Shown piece by piece: positions 32,361 to 62,825 of a stretch of 64,000 nucleotides of DNA; the stretch's first letter is position 1, and each line of letters starts with the position of its first letter. The notes below the pieces were generated by a model, which saw nothing but the letters and a program-made list of their open reading frames with translations, made no database searches and was not told the origin of the DNA. Made by a program: the position numbers and the translations under genes. Origin of the DNA: Paroedura picta (taxonomy: Eukaryota > Chordata > Lepidosauria > Squamata > Gekkonidae); the NCBI RefSeq assembly GCF_049243985.1, contig NC_135376.1:43195001-43259000 (forward strand), in the 5' to 3' direction.

Positions 32361-32625
32361 AGAGAAGCAAAGAGGCTGATTTGTCAGGATTCAGAATTGA
32401 TTTCTCTAGTTCTCCCCTGTTTGCAGTTTCCCTCCCTGTTCCGTAACTTTTGGGGATCCAAGATCCCCAGAAGGATTACCCCATGTTCTCATCTCAAAAC
32501 TGGGTCTTTGCTTTCCCTCCTTATGTTGGGCAGTTCTGCTGAGCCTCCCTCCCTCCCGAAAGGTCTATTGCTTTTGACACGATTCCTTCTGCTCCTCAGG
32601 TGCCTCTACCAGCGTTGGCTCAGGG

Positions 32626-44284
<11,659 letters not shown>

Positions 44285-45001
44285 GGCAGATGGGCCCAAG
44301 GCCTGACGGCCCCTGCAGGGCCTTGTGGACAGACTTACAGCATCCTGACAATGGAACTGGCTGACACTGTCAAGCAGGCAGAACTACAGTAGGCTGAAAG
44401 GTTATCTGTATGTCCCTCTGAATCACCACCTTAGGGGTGACACTCAGCAACAACATCCAAGGCCAAAGTTCCTAGCTGTGCCTGTTGCCTCTTTGTCTGC
44501 TTGTTTAAGCCCAGCCTGCTCTGTTTCTTTAATTTATTGAGGTTGGCAGCCATGGACAGACTTGAGGCTGAAATGGGGGGAGGGGGGCTACTGAGGACCC
44601 AAGGCCCAGGCAAGGGAGTAGCCTGCCAAGGAAGTGGCACAGTCCTTGTGGTCACAACAGCCCACCCCAGAAAAGCTACCTCAACCTGCCCCTCGTGCTG
44701 GGGAACTGGAACTCAGGACCACGGTTCAACTTGATCCCCATTTCACCCCACCCACCAAGCCTCTCCCCCCACCTAAGGATCTATTCACTGGTCCAGAAAA
44801 CTCACCTACCTTTTATGAGCAGCGATATCCATGAACCCAAGAAATGGAACGAACTGTGAACAAAAATAACAAAATAACAAAAATAACCCCCACACATAGG
44901 GTCAGTTGCCCACCTCAGGGAGGGGTCACAGTAACCCTTTATCAATAGAAAGCAGAAAAAAGTGTTTCCACCTTTCATATTTCATTGAGCTGATCCTGTC
45001 A

Positions 45002-45007
45002 AATAAA
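45002..45007 (+). terminator. LOXL4: LOXL4 polyadenylation signal (AATAAA)
   Basis: AATAAA about 720 bases after the LOXL4 stop is the first canonical hexamer downstream and would give a 3' UTR of about 0.74 kb. A second AATAAA lies near 45292. Confidence 0.55.
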
Positions 45008-48000
45008 GGCTTTTTGAACCAAGCTGTGTGGCTTCCAAAGGTGAATGGAAGAGTGAAGATACACAGGTGTGTGCAGAAGCCCCCTTTCTGCACTGGCTTC
45101 TTGAGGGCGTGGAATTCTTCCTGTGAGATAAAGCAGCAAATCCAGCAGAGTGGCCAGGATGAAAAGCCCGCTCCCGAGAGTAAAAATAGAGGGAAAGGGA
45201 GCCAGGAGTAGCCGTAGATGCAATTCAGTCCTGTCCAAGGCACGGGGCCTTTCAGCTGCATGGGACTGAGCAATGCAGTGGAGCAGCTAGCGAATAAAGA
45301 AGAACACACAGCCTTCCTGGATAGCACCTCGAGAAGGGAGCGAATCTGCGGCTGCCTGCTTAAGGATGGGAGGGGGGGGGGTCTGACGCTTGGCCACAGG
45401 GACAACCTTAGCATAATGCAAAAGGAAGCCAGGGGAAGCAGTGCAGTGCTCCTTCCATCAGCAGCAGAGTCTGGATAAATGGCAGACGGACAGCACCGCT
45501 TGCAATCCATCAGGCACTGGAGGTTGGGGAGGGGGCAGCCCCCTGGCCTGTGTCAAGGAATGAAGAGGAATGGGCGGGAGTGATTGATGCCTGCCTGCAG
45601 CAAAAGCCAAGACCCTGCGGCCTTATCGATCCCAGCACCACAGCGGAGTTGTGCCAAGACCAGGCTTTCCTCTGTGCCTGCCCTGTTGCCCTCTGCCTTG
45701 CTGCTGAATTCCGTGGGCATCTCTCTCCCCCTGTTCCAGACCCACAAAACACATCAGTATGCACCCAAAGCACTGATGAAGTAGCAAGCCAGATCCAAAG
45801 CCAGCCTGGTCTTAAAGTTCATTTTGGTTTGGGGCCCCACAGCAAAAGCCACTGCAGGAACATACGCATTTGCTCCAAGCCCCACAGAGCATGGCAGCAG
45901 ATGGAAAGGAACGGGGGGGGGGGGGGGGAGACAGAGCCTTGCTTGATAAGGCCCTGATATATCTAGATAAGCTTTTACAAAGACACATACATAGGAAGAT
46001 GTAAATGCAGACATACCTGTGTGCTTAAAAGGGCTTCCTGAGGGCTTCCTGTGCCCTCTCCCTGCATTCCAGCTGTTTTGTCAGATCAGCAACCTCCGAT
46101 GAGGCAACCTCTTGGGCATGCTGGTGTTCACTTCCTTCTCCCTCAGAACAGCCTATCATGACTTTCCTCCATCTCACTGAATTGGGAAGTCACCCACAAA
46201 CACAGAAGGCAGAGAGAGCTTCCACTAGTTGAGCAGTTTGCAAACGGCCAACCTCCTGCGAATTATTTCCCCATTGTTAACATACCCATGCCACCCTAGA
46301 CTGCAGAAGACCTGAGGTAGTTGGAAAGTAATCACTACAGCTAAGGTGGTGATTCTTGGTGCTCCCCTGAATACAGCCTGAAAACAATGGCCCTAGCTCT
46401 TCCATCTAGCCAAACCTGCCAATAGGTATTAAGTAGGGCAGCTCTAGAATGCTGAAGGTGGAGGACGGATACAGAAACTAGTCATGCTACCCCATCCCAT
46501 GATAAGCATAACAGTATGTCTGCAGTAGAGAAAAGAGAACTGGAAAGCACAAAGACTTCTGCAGAAGGAGGAAAGGAACAAATGTTCCCTATCCCTATGA
46601 AAGGAAGAACTAAACCAGATAAACAGCAAGAGCTCAGTAATGAAAAAGGATGCAATACTAAATTTCAAAGATCTTATCTAATTTGAACTTATTAATGTCA
46701 CAGCAGCCATTTTTCTCCTGTCTTCTGGTATCAGAACTCAGCCGGGAGAAAAATGCTTCATAAGGTAGAGTAAAGCACAAGAAGGAACAGGATTTAGTAT
46801 CCCTTGCCAGCATGCTCTGCTGTTTTGTTTTAAAATAGACCTTCCATCTGCTATCACTTCCCCTTCTTTACAGGAAAGAGCATTAACACACAGGCAGAAC
46901 TGAAACCCAAAATGAACTGGAGTAATGATGGATAAAGCAAAACTAAAACAAAAGGATACATTTTCTCAGCAAGATCAACTGTGGGGAAATGGTCCAGACT
47001 ACATTCAGCAACTGGTTTCATTGACCACCCAGAAATGTTCCCAAAATTCCACATAATACCTAGCAACCTCGATCTCTGAGCTCAGTGTTGAGCCCATAGA
47101 CATAGGAATTATGAAGCCAGTGCTTAGCTTACGACCCAGTGATGCTCTCCTGTAGAATTTCCTGTGGCATTTTTATATGTTGAGTTGTTTGGGTAAAGAC
47201 ATTTCAGAAGGAAAATAGCTATTACAACAGAGAAAGAGGGACTAGAACCTTGATGATTTGCTGAAATATAAGAGGAATCCAATACTACTTCTCATTCTAT
47301 TCAACCAGTGGTTTTTCTTTTCTCCATGCCAGTCACTGAGGGGCAGATTACATACAATGTTAAGAGTCTCTGACTGGATTGCCCAGTATGGAAAGTAAGC
47401 CCCAAAAAGTATTTTCCCCCTCCCAGCATGCGGCTGCAATAAGGGAGGACAACATCCTGACCAAAAGACCAGTGTCTGTCGCCCTCCACACACACAGTAG
47501 GGCTCAAATGAGTAGATGTCAGTATTAATGAGGGACATGGGAGATAGGTCCTCTCCTCCTTGCTGCTCTGACCACCAATCCAGAAGGCATGTGTTAAGAG
47601 TCATGGACCTCTAACCCGTCATGTAGCTTAGTCCTAAAATGGTCTTTGGCATCCACTTGGTTCCTTCTCCCAACCACACTCAACTCACATCCTTGTTCTC
47701 TTAACAATAGCCAGAGCTTCTCTCCATGGCTTTTATTCAACAAGTACTCATCCTGTATTTTCAAGTACACCATCGTTTTGTTGATCCTGTGAAAACTCCC
47801 TTTTCCTTGCCCCCACAAGCCTCCTCCCTTTCTTTTTTTCTTCCCACCTTCTCGCTCTTGACACTCTGCACTCCAGGATCCACTTTCACCATTGGAGCTA
47901 CATTCACCAGCTCTTGCTAACAGTCATTTAATCCAAAAGCTTCCCCTCTCTGTTGCAATTTTGAAAGGACATCTGATGTGCTTACTCATCCTTTCCCCAT

Positions 48001-48997
48001 TTACCAATGATTGTTCTTTATAATATTTCTTTCTCTGGAATTGTAAACTTACCAGATTTATTTCACTGGTCACTTGGTTTGAATTCCTAGTACATCTAAG
48101 TCTAATACCAAGTTTGTGGGGATGATGTAACTTTATTGCATTCAACACTCGCTCTTAACCCCAGCAATTAAAACTCAAATTTCCAACTGTTTCCAGGCTG
48201 GGAACCTCAAGTTCAATTTATAATGGTCTTCTGTCTGTGTTCCTCTCTTTTCTTGTACCTCCCTATTAATCTCCAGTTCCCTACTCAGAGCCTCCTCTTC
48301 ATCTTGCCTTACCCAAATTCATTCTAAATTACCTCACCCTTAAATTGGTAGGAGAGACTTTGTTCATTCCCCGTATTGCTAGGGTAGTAAAAATGTTTGG
48401 GGAGATGCAGCTGGGCCCTCCACTTGTGGCTCCAGTACTAAGGAATTTATTGCTGAGAAGGCCTGCCAGACTTCAAGGATTTCTTTTAGGAAGTCAGACA
48501 TACCTTTTTAAAAATGCTGGAGCGTATTGATGAAACTGCTAGGCATCAATAGAAATTCTCTATTAACAAGCATCCAGCCAGCAATGCTGCAGAGTTATGT
48601 ATGTTGTGATAGTTCTAAAATTAGGAAAAATAAATCATCTGTTTGGATTCTGGAAGCAGTTTAAGTCTATTTCTGGATGTGATGGGGACTGTTTCTCTCT
48701 CTGCAATATTGGTCAGAGTTGCTTTTGCCTTCTAGTTCAGACACATATTGTTTAGTTTTGATTACAACTTCCTGATTTTTCTTTAAGGTGCTTCTATCCA
48801 TTTACTTCTATTGTAAACTTCTATCTCTCAGGCCTACCCAGTTACCAGCTGCACTGGTCCTGCCGTGTCACTACTGTCTTCTTCTCTCTTTGGAATCTAA
48901 AAGAAATCCCATGTTATAGCATTTTCTTTTCCACTCTCCTATTGAGGCCAGTTCTTGCTGCATCTCTCTTCTTAGGTCAGCCACCTCATAGGGTTGA

Positions 48998-49172
48998 CAG
49001 CTCGAGGCTGGGATAATTCATGGAGATTTGGGAGCAGAGCCTAGGGGTGGTGGTGCATAATGCTGCAGAATCCAACCAAAGGAGCCATTTTCTCCAGGAG
49101 AAGTGCTATGTGTAGGATGGAGATCATTTGTAATTCTGGGAGATTTCCAGGCCCCACTTGCTGGTTGGCAGT
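48998..49172 (+). mobile_element. Copy of the CCTGGAGATTT-family MITE-like repeat (best preserved)
   Basis: It starts GGTTGACAGCTCGAGGCTGG and ends GGCCCCACTTGCTGGTTGGC. Between them are TCATGGAGATTTGGGAGC, GCCATTTTCTCCAGGAGAA and GTAATTCTGGGAGATTTCCA. The two ends are imperfect inverted repeats of each other. Confidence 0.6.
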
Positions 49173-52100
49173 CCTTCCTACCTGAACTGGCCCCAAAGGA
49201 TTTGCCTCCCCACCCCCCAACCCCGCCCTATTTTAACTTTACATATTCTCTTTTCTATGTATCTAGAACTCCCATAAGACCATCTCCCTAATCTTGTTTC
49301 TCCTTTAGTGATGAATTTGCGGTCCTCATTCAAACTGGAGCAGAGAAGTGATAGACATTTGTCTTTTCACCTTTGCTCCTCATTTTGGTCACTCTTCCCA
49401 CGTTGCTTTCCCCCCTTATAATCTGTATCTCACAGAAGGGGTCTGCTTTTAACTTACTAAGGCAGATGCCATTCCAGTCTCAACAAATTCCTTCACGTTT
49501 TTTCCTCCAGCAAGAATTCTTCTCCATCTTCCCTGTTCTGGCCTCTTACACATTACCTGCTTGTTTCTGCTCTGCTCACTCTGAGTGTTTTCCCCTGATA
49601 CTAAATATATCTCCCTCCTGCAATCTTACTTTCCAATTTGCATTTTAACACTCTGAATTTCCATTTGCCAGTTCCTTATAAATAATACCTCAAGTTGCAG
49701 ACAATATCTCCTACTAAAGAGAAGAACTACTTTCTTTACCCTTGCCTTAAATATGCATAGAATCAGAAGGAATTAAAGTTCTCTGGTATTAAAACTGTGC
49801 ACCTTAAAATTTTAGATACTTTTACTGACAATAAGCTAAATTAGTTGCCTACAAAATTTTTAATTGTATGTGAAGTATGCACATGTCCTTTGTTAGCTCC
49901 AACATGAGCAGCATCTCTTCCACACCAAAAAGATTTGTTTGTGTGGGTGGGTAGGTGGGTGAAACAGCCACTCAGCGCAGCCATGCTGTTGCTCATTCTC
50001 AGAGCAAGAAGGCTGCACACTCAAACAATTTTAAACACACCAATGAAACTAAAAATGTTCATAAAACATCAGGATGGCTGACTTTGTAGATGATCATTCA
50101 AAGATATGAAGATGTTCCCATCCTCACACATCCTACAGGGGACAGCATTCAGTTCACAATTAAAAAAACAGTTCACAATTAAAAAAACCTCTTACAACGC
50201 TAGTACTGCATAGGTAAAGGGGAATGGCATTGTTCACTTTGAGCTATATCACAAAGAGTCAAGAATTCCCTAGAACAGTATCCATGTGGCCACAGGGCTA
50301 TTGCAACAGCAAGGTCTCTAGTTCAGGGAACAAGGCAGGGGAAACTGCATTTGCCCCAGATATATAATAATGTGGCTTTGTGCTTGGGAAATGCAGCTGC
50401 ATTGCAACAGAAATGCAACCTTAGGGAAACAAGTGCAGACTGTGTGCACCAAATACTAGATAAACTGATGGTGTGGAAATGCCCTCAAGATCAAACTGAA
50501 TGCAAGAATGAATGACACAGATTAACCATCAGGTGGCAAGGGCCCAGGCTCTTTATCCAAAGACAATAGATTCAGGGGACTCTATAAGAGGAAAAGTTAA
50601 AGAGAACTTTCTGCCCCTTTTCTTTCAGGTTGGAACCAGCTCAGTTCTGACATAGGCAAGGCAAATTTTGATTCTAAGGATAAGATTCCAAACATCTGAG
50701 GGAATGTCAGGTATTCGATGGTTCATCAATTCAACTTGATTTGATTTCAGATTTCAGTTAAGTTCAGAATTCAGGCAGAACATTCCTTTCTGTGAAGGAA
50801 AACCTCTGCCAGTAATTTTCATTCCTAGTGACTGGCCTCCACACAATATTCATTCATTTCATGTTGAAGCCAAGGAACATTTTTAATGGACTCTGGCAAT
50901 ATTACTCTAGGCAGCATAGGTCAGACAGAAATTCTCCAAATTTGTTCTTACCAAGATGCCTAAAAGCAATCTGAAGTGGGTCATGCACCACTAACTAGAC
51001 GAAAAGGGGGGAAACCCAGAGGTGGGAGAAAACATGAAATGACATTTTCAAACAAAAAATTTGGCACACTTCTAAAGTGTTATTCTTCAGAAACAGCTTT
51101 AATACTTAAGCATCCCATAGGCAATTTAAGATCCAAGAAAACAAAATCTTCTACTGCATGTTTTAAAAAATGAAAGACTTATTTCAAAACAAAACACTTA
51201 TTTTCTCATCCTTCTGGATTTCTTCAAGTTTTATCAACCTACCCAATTATTGGGAGTCTAGGTTCGCCCCCTAGTCACCCAGCACTGAAGATGATTAGGG
51301 TAGGAGCCAAGCAGGTGGCTGCTAAATCCATGGATTCAGTAAAGAAATGTAGACTTCACCTCTAAACAAACTACTCTTTACTTAGCACATGAACACTAAA
51401 CAAGAAGGAAAACTTATATACATGTTTTAGGCTCCTGTCAAGACACACAATTGGTCCATTGCATAGCCCAATAAATGATTAGAAACGGGGACTCGATGAA
51501 TCCCATTCAACAGTCCAAGATTCCAGGCTGGTGTTCCAAGCTCCCTGCCTCAGACTGTCCACATTCACAACATCCTCCATACCATGGAATTGTCATGAAC
51601 TGTTTGCCAGAAAGCCTGGTGTTCATTTTAGTTTCCTTCTTTTTGTTGTGTTCTGGCCTTACTAGGCTCTCACAGTTGCCTTTTTTAAAATGCTTTTCTC
51701 TTCCTGGTAACCTCCACCCTCTCAGAACACTTGTTTTTGTAACTTCAGACTTTTCCTATTTTGAGTACCTTTTCATAAACTCTTTTCAAATTTTGCCGGG
51801 ATTCTTTATCTTTCTCGATAGCTGATCCAGGCAGCTATCCCTTGCCACAAAAGGGATATTTTACAGAGGAATTCAAGCTTGTAAATGCAAACCCTCAAAA
51901 GCCAGGTTGGTGGCAGTGGACTACTAAGCAACCACCTGGGGAGTGGGACAGGTAGCAGGAAGGGAGTGAGGCTGATCCTCCAGAGCACCCCACCTCAAAT
52001 GACAGGAAGGCTAGACTATGCTCAGCCCAGCCGGAGGCCTGGAGCAGCCAACGGGATGTAGACTGAGCTAGTTCTCCCCAGCAACTGGAAGCTCCCTCTG

Positions 52101-55100
52101 CAATGAAATGCCATGACTCAGAAACTTAGCGATTCTCAGCGAGGCCTCTGCCACCTGGCTTTCACTTGGCCTATCCTGAAGGCATTATATATAGGCTTGA
52201 AGGAACCACACAGTAGGCTTGATGGAAACGGCAGCTTTATTTCAGTGGTATGCGTGGTGTGGTTGTTTATTTGTTTTCCTTTTCTCCATCCTTCCGTATT
52301 AAAATTATCAAGTGACTGAAGAGCTGGGCCCTGAAAAAGGCAGGTTTCTTGTTCTGACGTATTTAGACTTATTAAATGGAAAAAAGGGGTTGTTTTGTTG
52401 TTGTTTCTTTTACAGGAACAGCAGCCAAGCCCTGCTTGCCTCGAAAATACATGAAGTCCCTAATGGGCTCCCTGCCTAACCAGCCCCCTACACAAATCCA
52501 ACCACCCTCCTCAACACTGTCAGTTGGCCAGCAGCTAACTCGCCCAACTCTTCCTTTTTCCTTTTCAACATCAAATTCACCATTTGAAAGCAATTGGCTG
52601 ATGCTGCCGGAGGGTGGAACTTGGAACTGGCCATCACATCCTCCATGTGCAGGAAGGGGCAAAGCTGCAAGGCTGGCAAGGGCTCATTTAAACCATCCTG
52701 GGCCTGAACCAAGGTGGCCTTTTCCCTGTTACAATAATTCCTTCCCAGCCTCCAGAGCTCACCCCCTTCACTGCACATCCAACAACCAACAGGAGCAAAA
52801 AGAGATGTGTTTGTTCAGAGGCTGGTTGGCTGGTGGTTGTTTTTGCAAAACCCCAATCTTCTCATAGGATTATTTCACCACGGCTCAAAACCTGTTTAAG
52901 AGCACCAAGGTACCCCTTTGATTATCACTGTCTGCCCCCCTCCTCTTACTCCCCAGGGGAACACCAAACCAGGAGAAACTGGTAATGTAGTAAGCATCCT
53001 GACCATGAGTAGGACAACCAGTCTTAATTCCTTCAACAAGCAAAAAAACTTTATCTTGAATAGATCCACACACCTGGAGTTTAAGAACACAGGTTACAAT
53101 GTTGGAGCACAGTCTCAGAAAAGAAAAAGGAACAAAGGTAGATTGGTACTCTAAACTTAGCAGTCAGTCACTTGGCATCAAAATCTTTCTCTCTCTCTCG
53201 CCCCGTCTTGGTCAGAGTTGATATACTGAAGAAGCTTTTTCCAGGTGACTCCATTCACAGGAAGAGCAGGCTTTTAACCCTCCTTTCCAGTTATGTCAGA
53301 GATGGCTGTCCAATCTGTTCCCTGGGGCTTTCCTGAATTTTCGATGCCCAAAACCTCCTGTCCAACCACCTTGAGAATCCCAGATCAGTGTCTTTAACGT
53401 TTAACTCTAATATGAACATCCCCCCCCCCGACTGGTTGTTTCCAAACCCTTCGTGTTTCCAATAATCTTTCTATATATGATTTGGGACTCCTTTGAGAGT
53501 ATAAACAAGTGGGATATAAAAAAATAGCTCTTCTTCTATAAATTCTCCACCATTTAGATTGGTTTATGGCCAAGGTTGCCACATTGCAGATGCATTTTTC
53601 TAAGGCAAAGTGGGCTTAAGTTCTCATTTGTAACACCTGCTACTTCTCCAAGTTCTCTTAGAGAGAGCAAAAGGGCTGCCAGGTGAAATTACTGGCAGAG
53701 TGAGGAGCAACAGGGTGCAAGAATCCTCTCCTCTTTTAGACTGAGGCTCTGGGAACAAACAAGGTCTCCAAAGATTGCAGGGTCTTGAGCAGAATACCCC
53801 TGGCCTACAATGAAACACAGGTCCAAAAACTAGCCTTTGACTTACCATGTTATCCTCTTAAAGTTTGAGTCCAGGAATATCATGACTTTTGAAACCTACG
53901 AGACTTTTGAAACCTACGAGTTTTTTTGCCAGTATGGCCCCAACTGAGGCCGATGACTGCCTTCAGGAATTCAGAAAGCAGAGAAGCGGCTGCTGCTGTT
54001 GTGGTAGGGCTCTGCAAAGGATTTCAAAGAGGGACCAGGAGAGTCAGGCTGGCCTTTGGAAAGAGGACATGGCTAAGCCCAAAGGGAGGACATAAGGCTT
54101 TTTCTAGAAACAGGACCAATCAGCTGGAGACGTGTCTAGCACTGAGATGACAGCACTTACACGTTCTTCACAGCTGTAGCCTTTTGGATGATGCAGTGGC
54201 AGCTCAAATTCCATGGACCCAATTTGCATCAGAAGACCAACCTAAAGGACTATAGTCAACAGGTTAACATTATCGTAATTTAATGTTGAAATCATGGTAT
54301 GAAAATGTTATTGGAACTGTTATGAAATCACTGATACTACTGTTGCATTTACGGTAATTGTATTTACTTGACATTATTCTATTACACTGTACTTATCCCC
54401 ATGTTCTATGTAAACTGCCCTGGGCTGGTGGGTGGGTGGATGGAACAAAGGAAGGAAGGAAGGAAGGTGTGGCTAAGACAAGACAAGCCAAAGAGGTTCA
54501 AGTCCACATAACAGGATATAGTCACAATCAGTGTGGGGCTAAAGGGCAATTGATTAAATGTGAAGAAATATGGGGCCTTACACTGTGACACGGATCCAGG
54601 AAACTCTCCAATACTTTAATTAATTTAAGAAACATGTCTAGGACAACAATAATAGCAATCAAGTTGACATTTCCAAGACTCTGACTGAAGGGCTATATAC
54701 AGATGATACCCACCATGTTTGAATGGCTCAACTACTCTGATGTCCTGCCTCTCACCTTCCCTCTCTCATGGTGGAAAGCTCTGTAGGCTGCCAGCACCTA
54801 CAAACAGGGTAGGGTATAATTTAGCCACTACACTGTATCTGTATTTAAGGATGTTTAATTGCCTAAAATAGACAGGGCTTGTTTCAGGGAACAGTTGACA
54901 GGGCAGACCTGGCTCAAGTCTCACCGGGAGGCTACTGGAAATTGCCAGGAAAAGCAGTATGCGCCCATCCGCTCCATCCCAGAAAACTTCCCACATCACA
55001 AGCATGCACTCTGCCCCTTCCCAAAAGGAGACATAAGAGAGCTGTTTCAGGCAGGGAGATGCCTGCAGGCTTGACTGGCTAATAAACACACTGCCTGCCA

Positions 55101-56189
55101 ACACATTCCAGCTTTGAGAGCCGTCCTGGCCCACCTAGACCTGACCCCAAGCAGTCTGGATGCCTCTACATCATTTCCCATATGAAGTGCCCTTCAACAT
55201 TTTGGCCATGTAATGGAACATGTGTTGTTGAAGGAGGATGTTGACTCCTCACCTTCTTAATTGCTTTCCCCCCACCCCACTGCAACACATAAGCCTGTAA
55301 CCGGGTCCTGGTCTAGGGCATGTTGTGCTGTTTCAGTTTGGACTGCAGTCGTGTCTGCTTCCTCACAGGATAATCACATTGGTGTACTTGGATCTTGATT
55401 GCTGGGGCAGCTGAAGAACCCCTGGCCCAAGCTCAGAGAGTCAAACTGGCCCCAGAGTGTTGACCCCAAGCAGTTGGGAGTGTCTGACCACAGGAATCTC
55501 CGGGACGGGAGTATTGACTAGGCAGGTTTACAAGGAAGTGGCCAATCTAGCTGCTGCTGAGGTGGTTGGAAGGAAGCTGCCTGGAACAGAAAGGAGCTTG
55601 TTTGCTGGTCCTCGGGGAGCATTCCTGAGGAGTCAATGCCCATAAAGTGAAATCCAACCTTTCCTGCCAGGTGCCCAGAGGCTACAGCAAGCATGTTTGT
55701 GCCACTGCCCTGTTTGTGGCTGTTCTAAGGCTGCTATTCACAGGACGAGAGTGACGTGCTGCTGGGGCTAGTGCCAACACATTCTTGCCATGAAGAAGGG
55801 AATCCCACCGGCACGCACACGCAGGCAGGAGCTGCTCTGTCAGCACCACCCAGGGCCTGGGTTCTGGCAGGCAGCTTGGGTGGCAGAGACCTCCAACATC
55901 TATCCCAACTTCTCATCACCCCACCAGGTAATGGGAGTTGTTTCTATCTCAACATCAACTCATCAACCCCTGAACTTTGCATTCAGCTGCCTCAGAATGT
56001 CACCAGTGTATAGGCAGACATGTATTCCTGTGCACCATAGCCCTGCCTCCAGTAATCCAGACGCTGAAGAAACCAGGTTTGGGTCCAATCCCACCACACC
56101 GATGGCAGCTCCTGAGTACCATCACCCTTTCTGAATTCCCAGTTCACAGGCTGACCCAAGAGCCACTTGTTGGTGGAAAACAGCAAGAA

Positions 56190-56402
56190 TAGCACAGTGG
56201 CTACGGTGTCGGACTTGGACCTGGGAGGCTCAGGACTGAACCTTCACTCTGCCTTGGCTACTTTCTGGGTAGCTTAGAGACAGTCATGCTCTCTCAGCTT
56301 GATCTACCTCACAGAGCTTGATCTACCTCACAGAGCAAAATGGAGAAGGGGGTAATGTTGTATGTTGCTTTGGGGGGTACAAAAGAAGCAAATAAAATCA
56401 AG
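56190..56402 (+). repeat. tRNA-derived SINE (second family) with internal 19-bp duplication
   Basis: Head AGCACAGTGGCTACGGTGTC with box A, then a worn box B (CAGGACTGAACCTTC), body CTCTCTCAGCTTGATCTACC, and a tail with AAATGGAGAAGGGGG and AAATAAAATCAAG. AGCTTGATCTACCTCACAG occurs twice in tandem (56296-56333). It lies just past the R3HCC1L 3' end. Confidence 0.8.
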
Positions 56403-56446
56403 CTGCCTGCTTGACACACTGCAATATATATGTAAAATAAAGATAC

Positions 56447-56903
56447 TTTAATAGGACAATTCAACAGTGATCACTCAGCTATTGCTGCTGGTCTGTTCAA
56501 AAAGCTGCCACAGCTCAGCAGAGTCTCAGAAAACTTCATCCGAGGCCCATAATGTTGTGAGGCAGAGCATCCAGGAAGGCTCCAGCACCTGAGCATTTGT
56601 AATGCATATCCCCTGCAGTGAGCAGCATCAGCCACAGGTCTTTGGGCATGTTGTCCACATGGAAACTCGAAGCACTATGAAGCACTCCAGCCCCACTATC
56701 CGGAGGCCTCACAAACATCCTGGAGAGATCTTGGCTTGAGCCCATGTGTAACCACTGACGCACATTTTGGCTGTAAGCAAGAACCTTCACTGGGCATGGC
56801 AGAAATTCTCCCTTGTTGTAAGGGCCCAGCTATTCGGAGCTCCAATTCTGCCTGACTGAGTGCCATCTCTGGTCATGTGTCTGCACCTTGCAATAGCGTT
56901 GAT
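56447..56903 (-). terminator. R3HCC1L 3' UTR with a possible ATTAAA signal
   Basis: From the stop at 56904 the minus strand runs about 450 bases to ATTAAA (56447-56452 on the + strand as TTTAAT). The open minus frame at 56536-56790 within it has no family resemblance and is taken as untranslated. Confidence 0.45.

Positions 56904-62825
<5,922 letters not shown>

Larger units (their letters stand above)
45030..56440. other. LOXL4-R3HCC1L convergent intergenic region
   Basis: About 11 kb between the two 3' ends. I recognise no exon on either strand. It contains a MITE-like copy (48998-49172), a G16 run at 45913, short tandem duplications (50151, 53884), a LINE-tail-like piece (about 54280-54450) followed by GGAA repeats (54444-54468), and a SINE (56190-56402). 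Much of 46.4-51.5 kb is AT-rich without recognisable features. About 51.8-52.9 kb looks like unclassified repeat sequence. Confidence 0.5.

Noticed and set aside
52376-52867. 163-codon + strand open frame between LOXL4 and R3HCC1L
   Set aside because: No recognised family motif or gene context, and the flanks look like unclassified repeat sequence.
56536-56790. 84-codon minus-strand frame downstream of the R3HCC1L stop
   Set aside because: It lies in the 3' UTR after a stop codon that matches the family C-terminus. No homology recognised.
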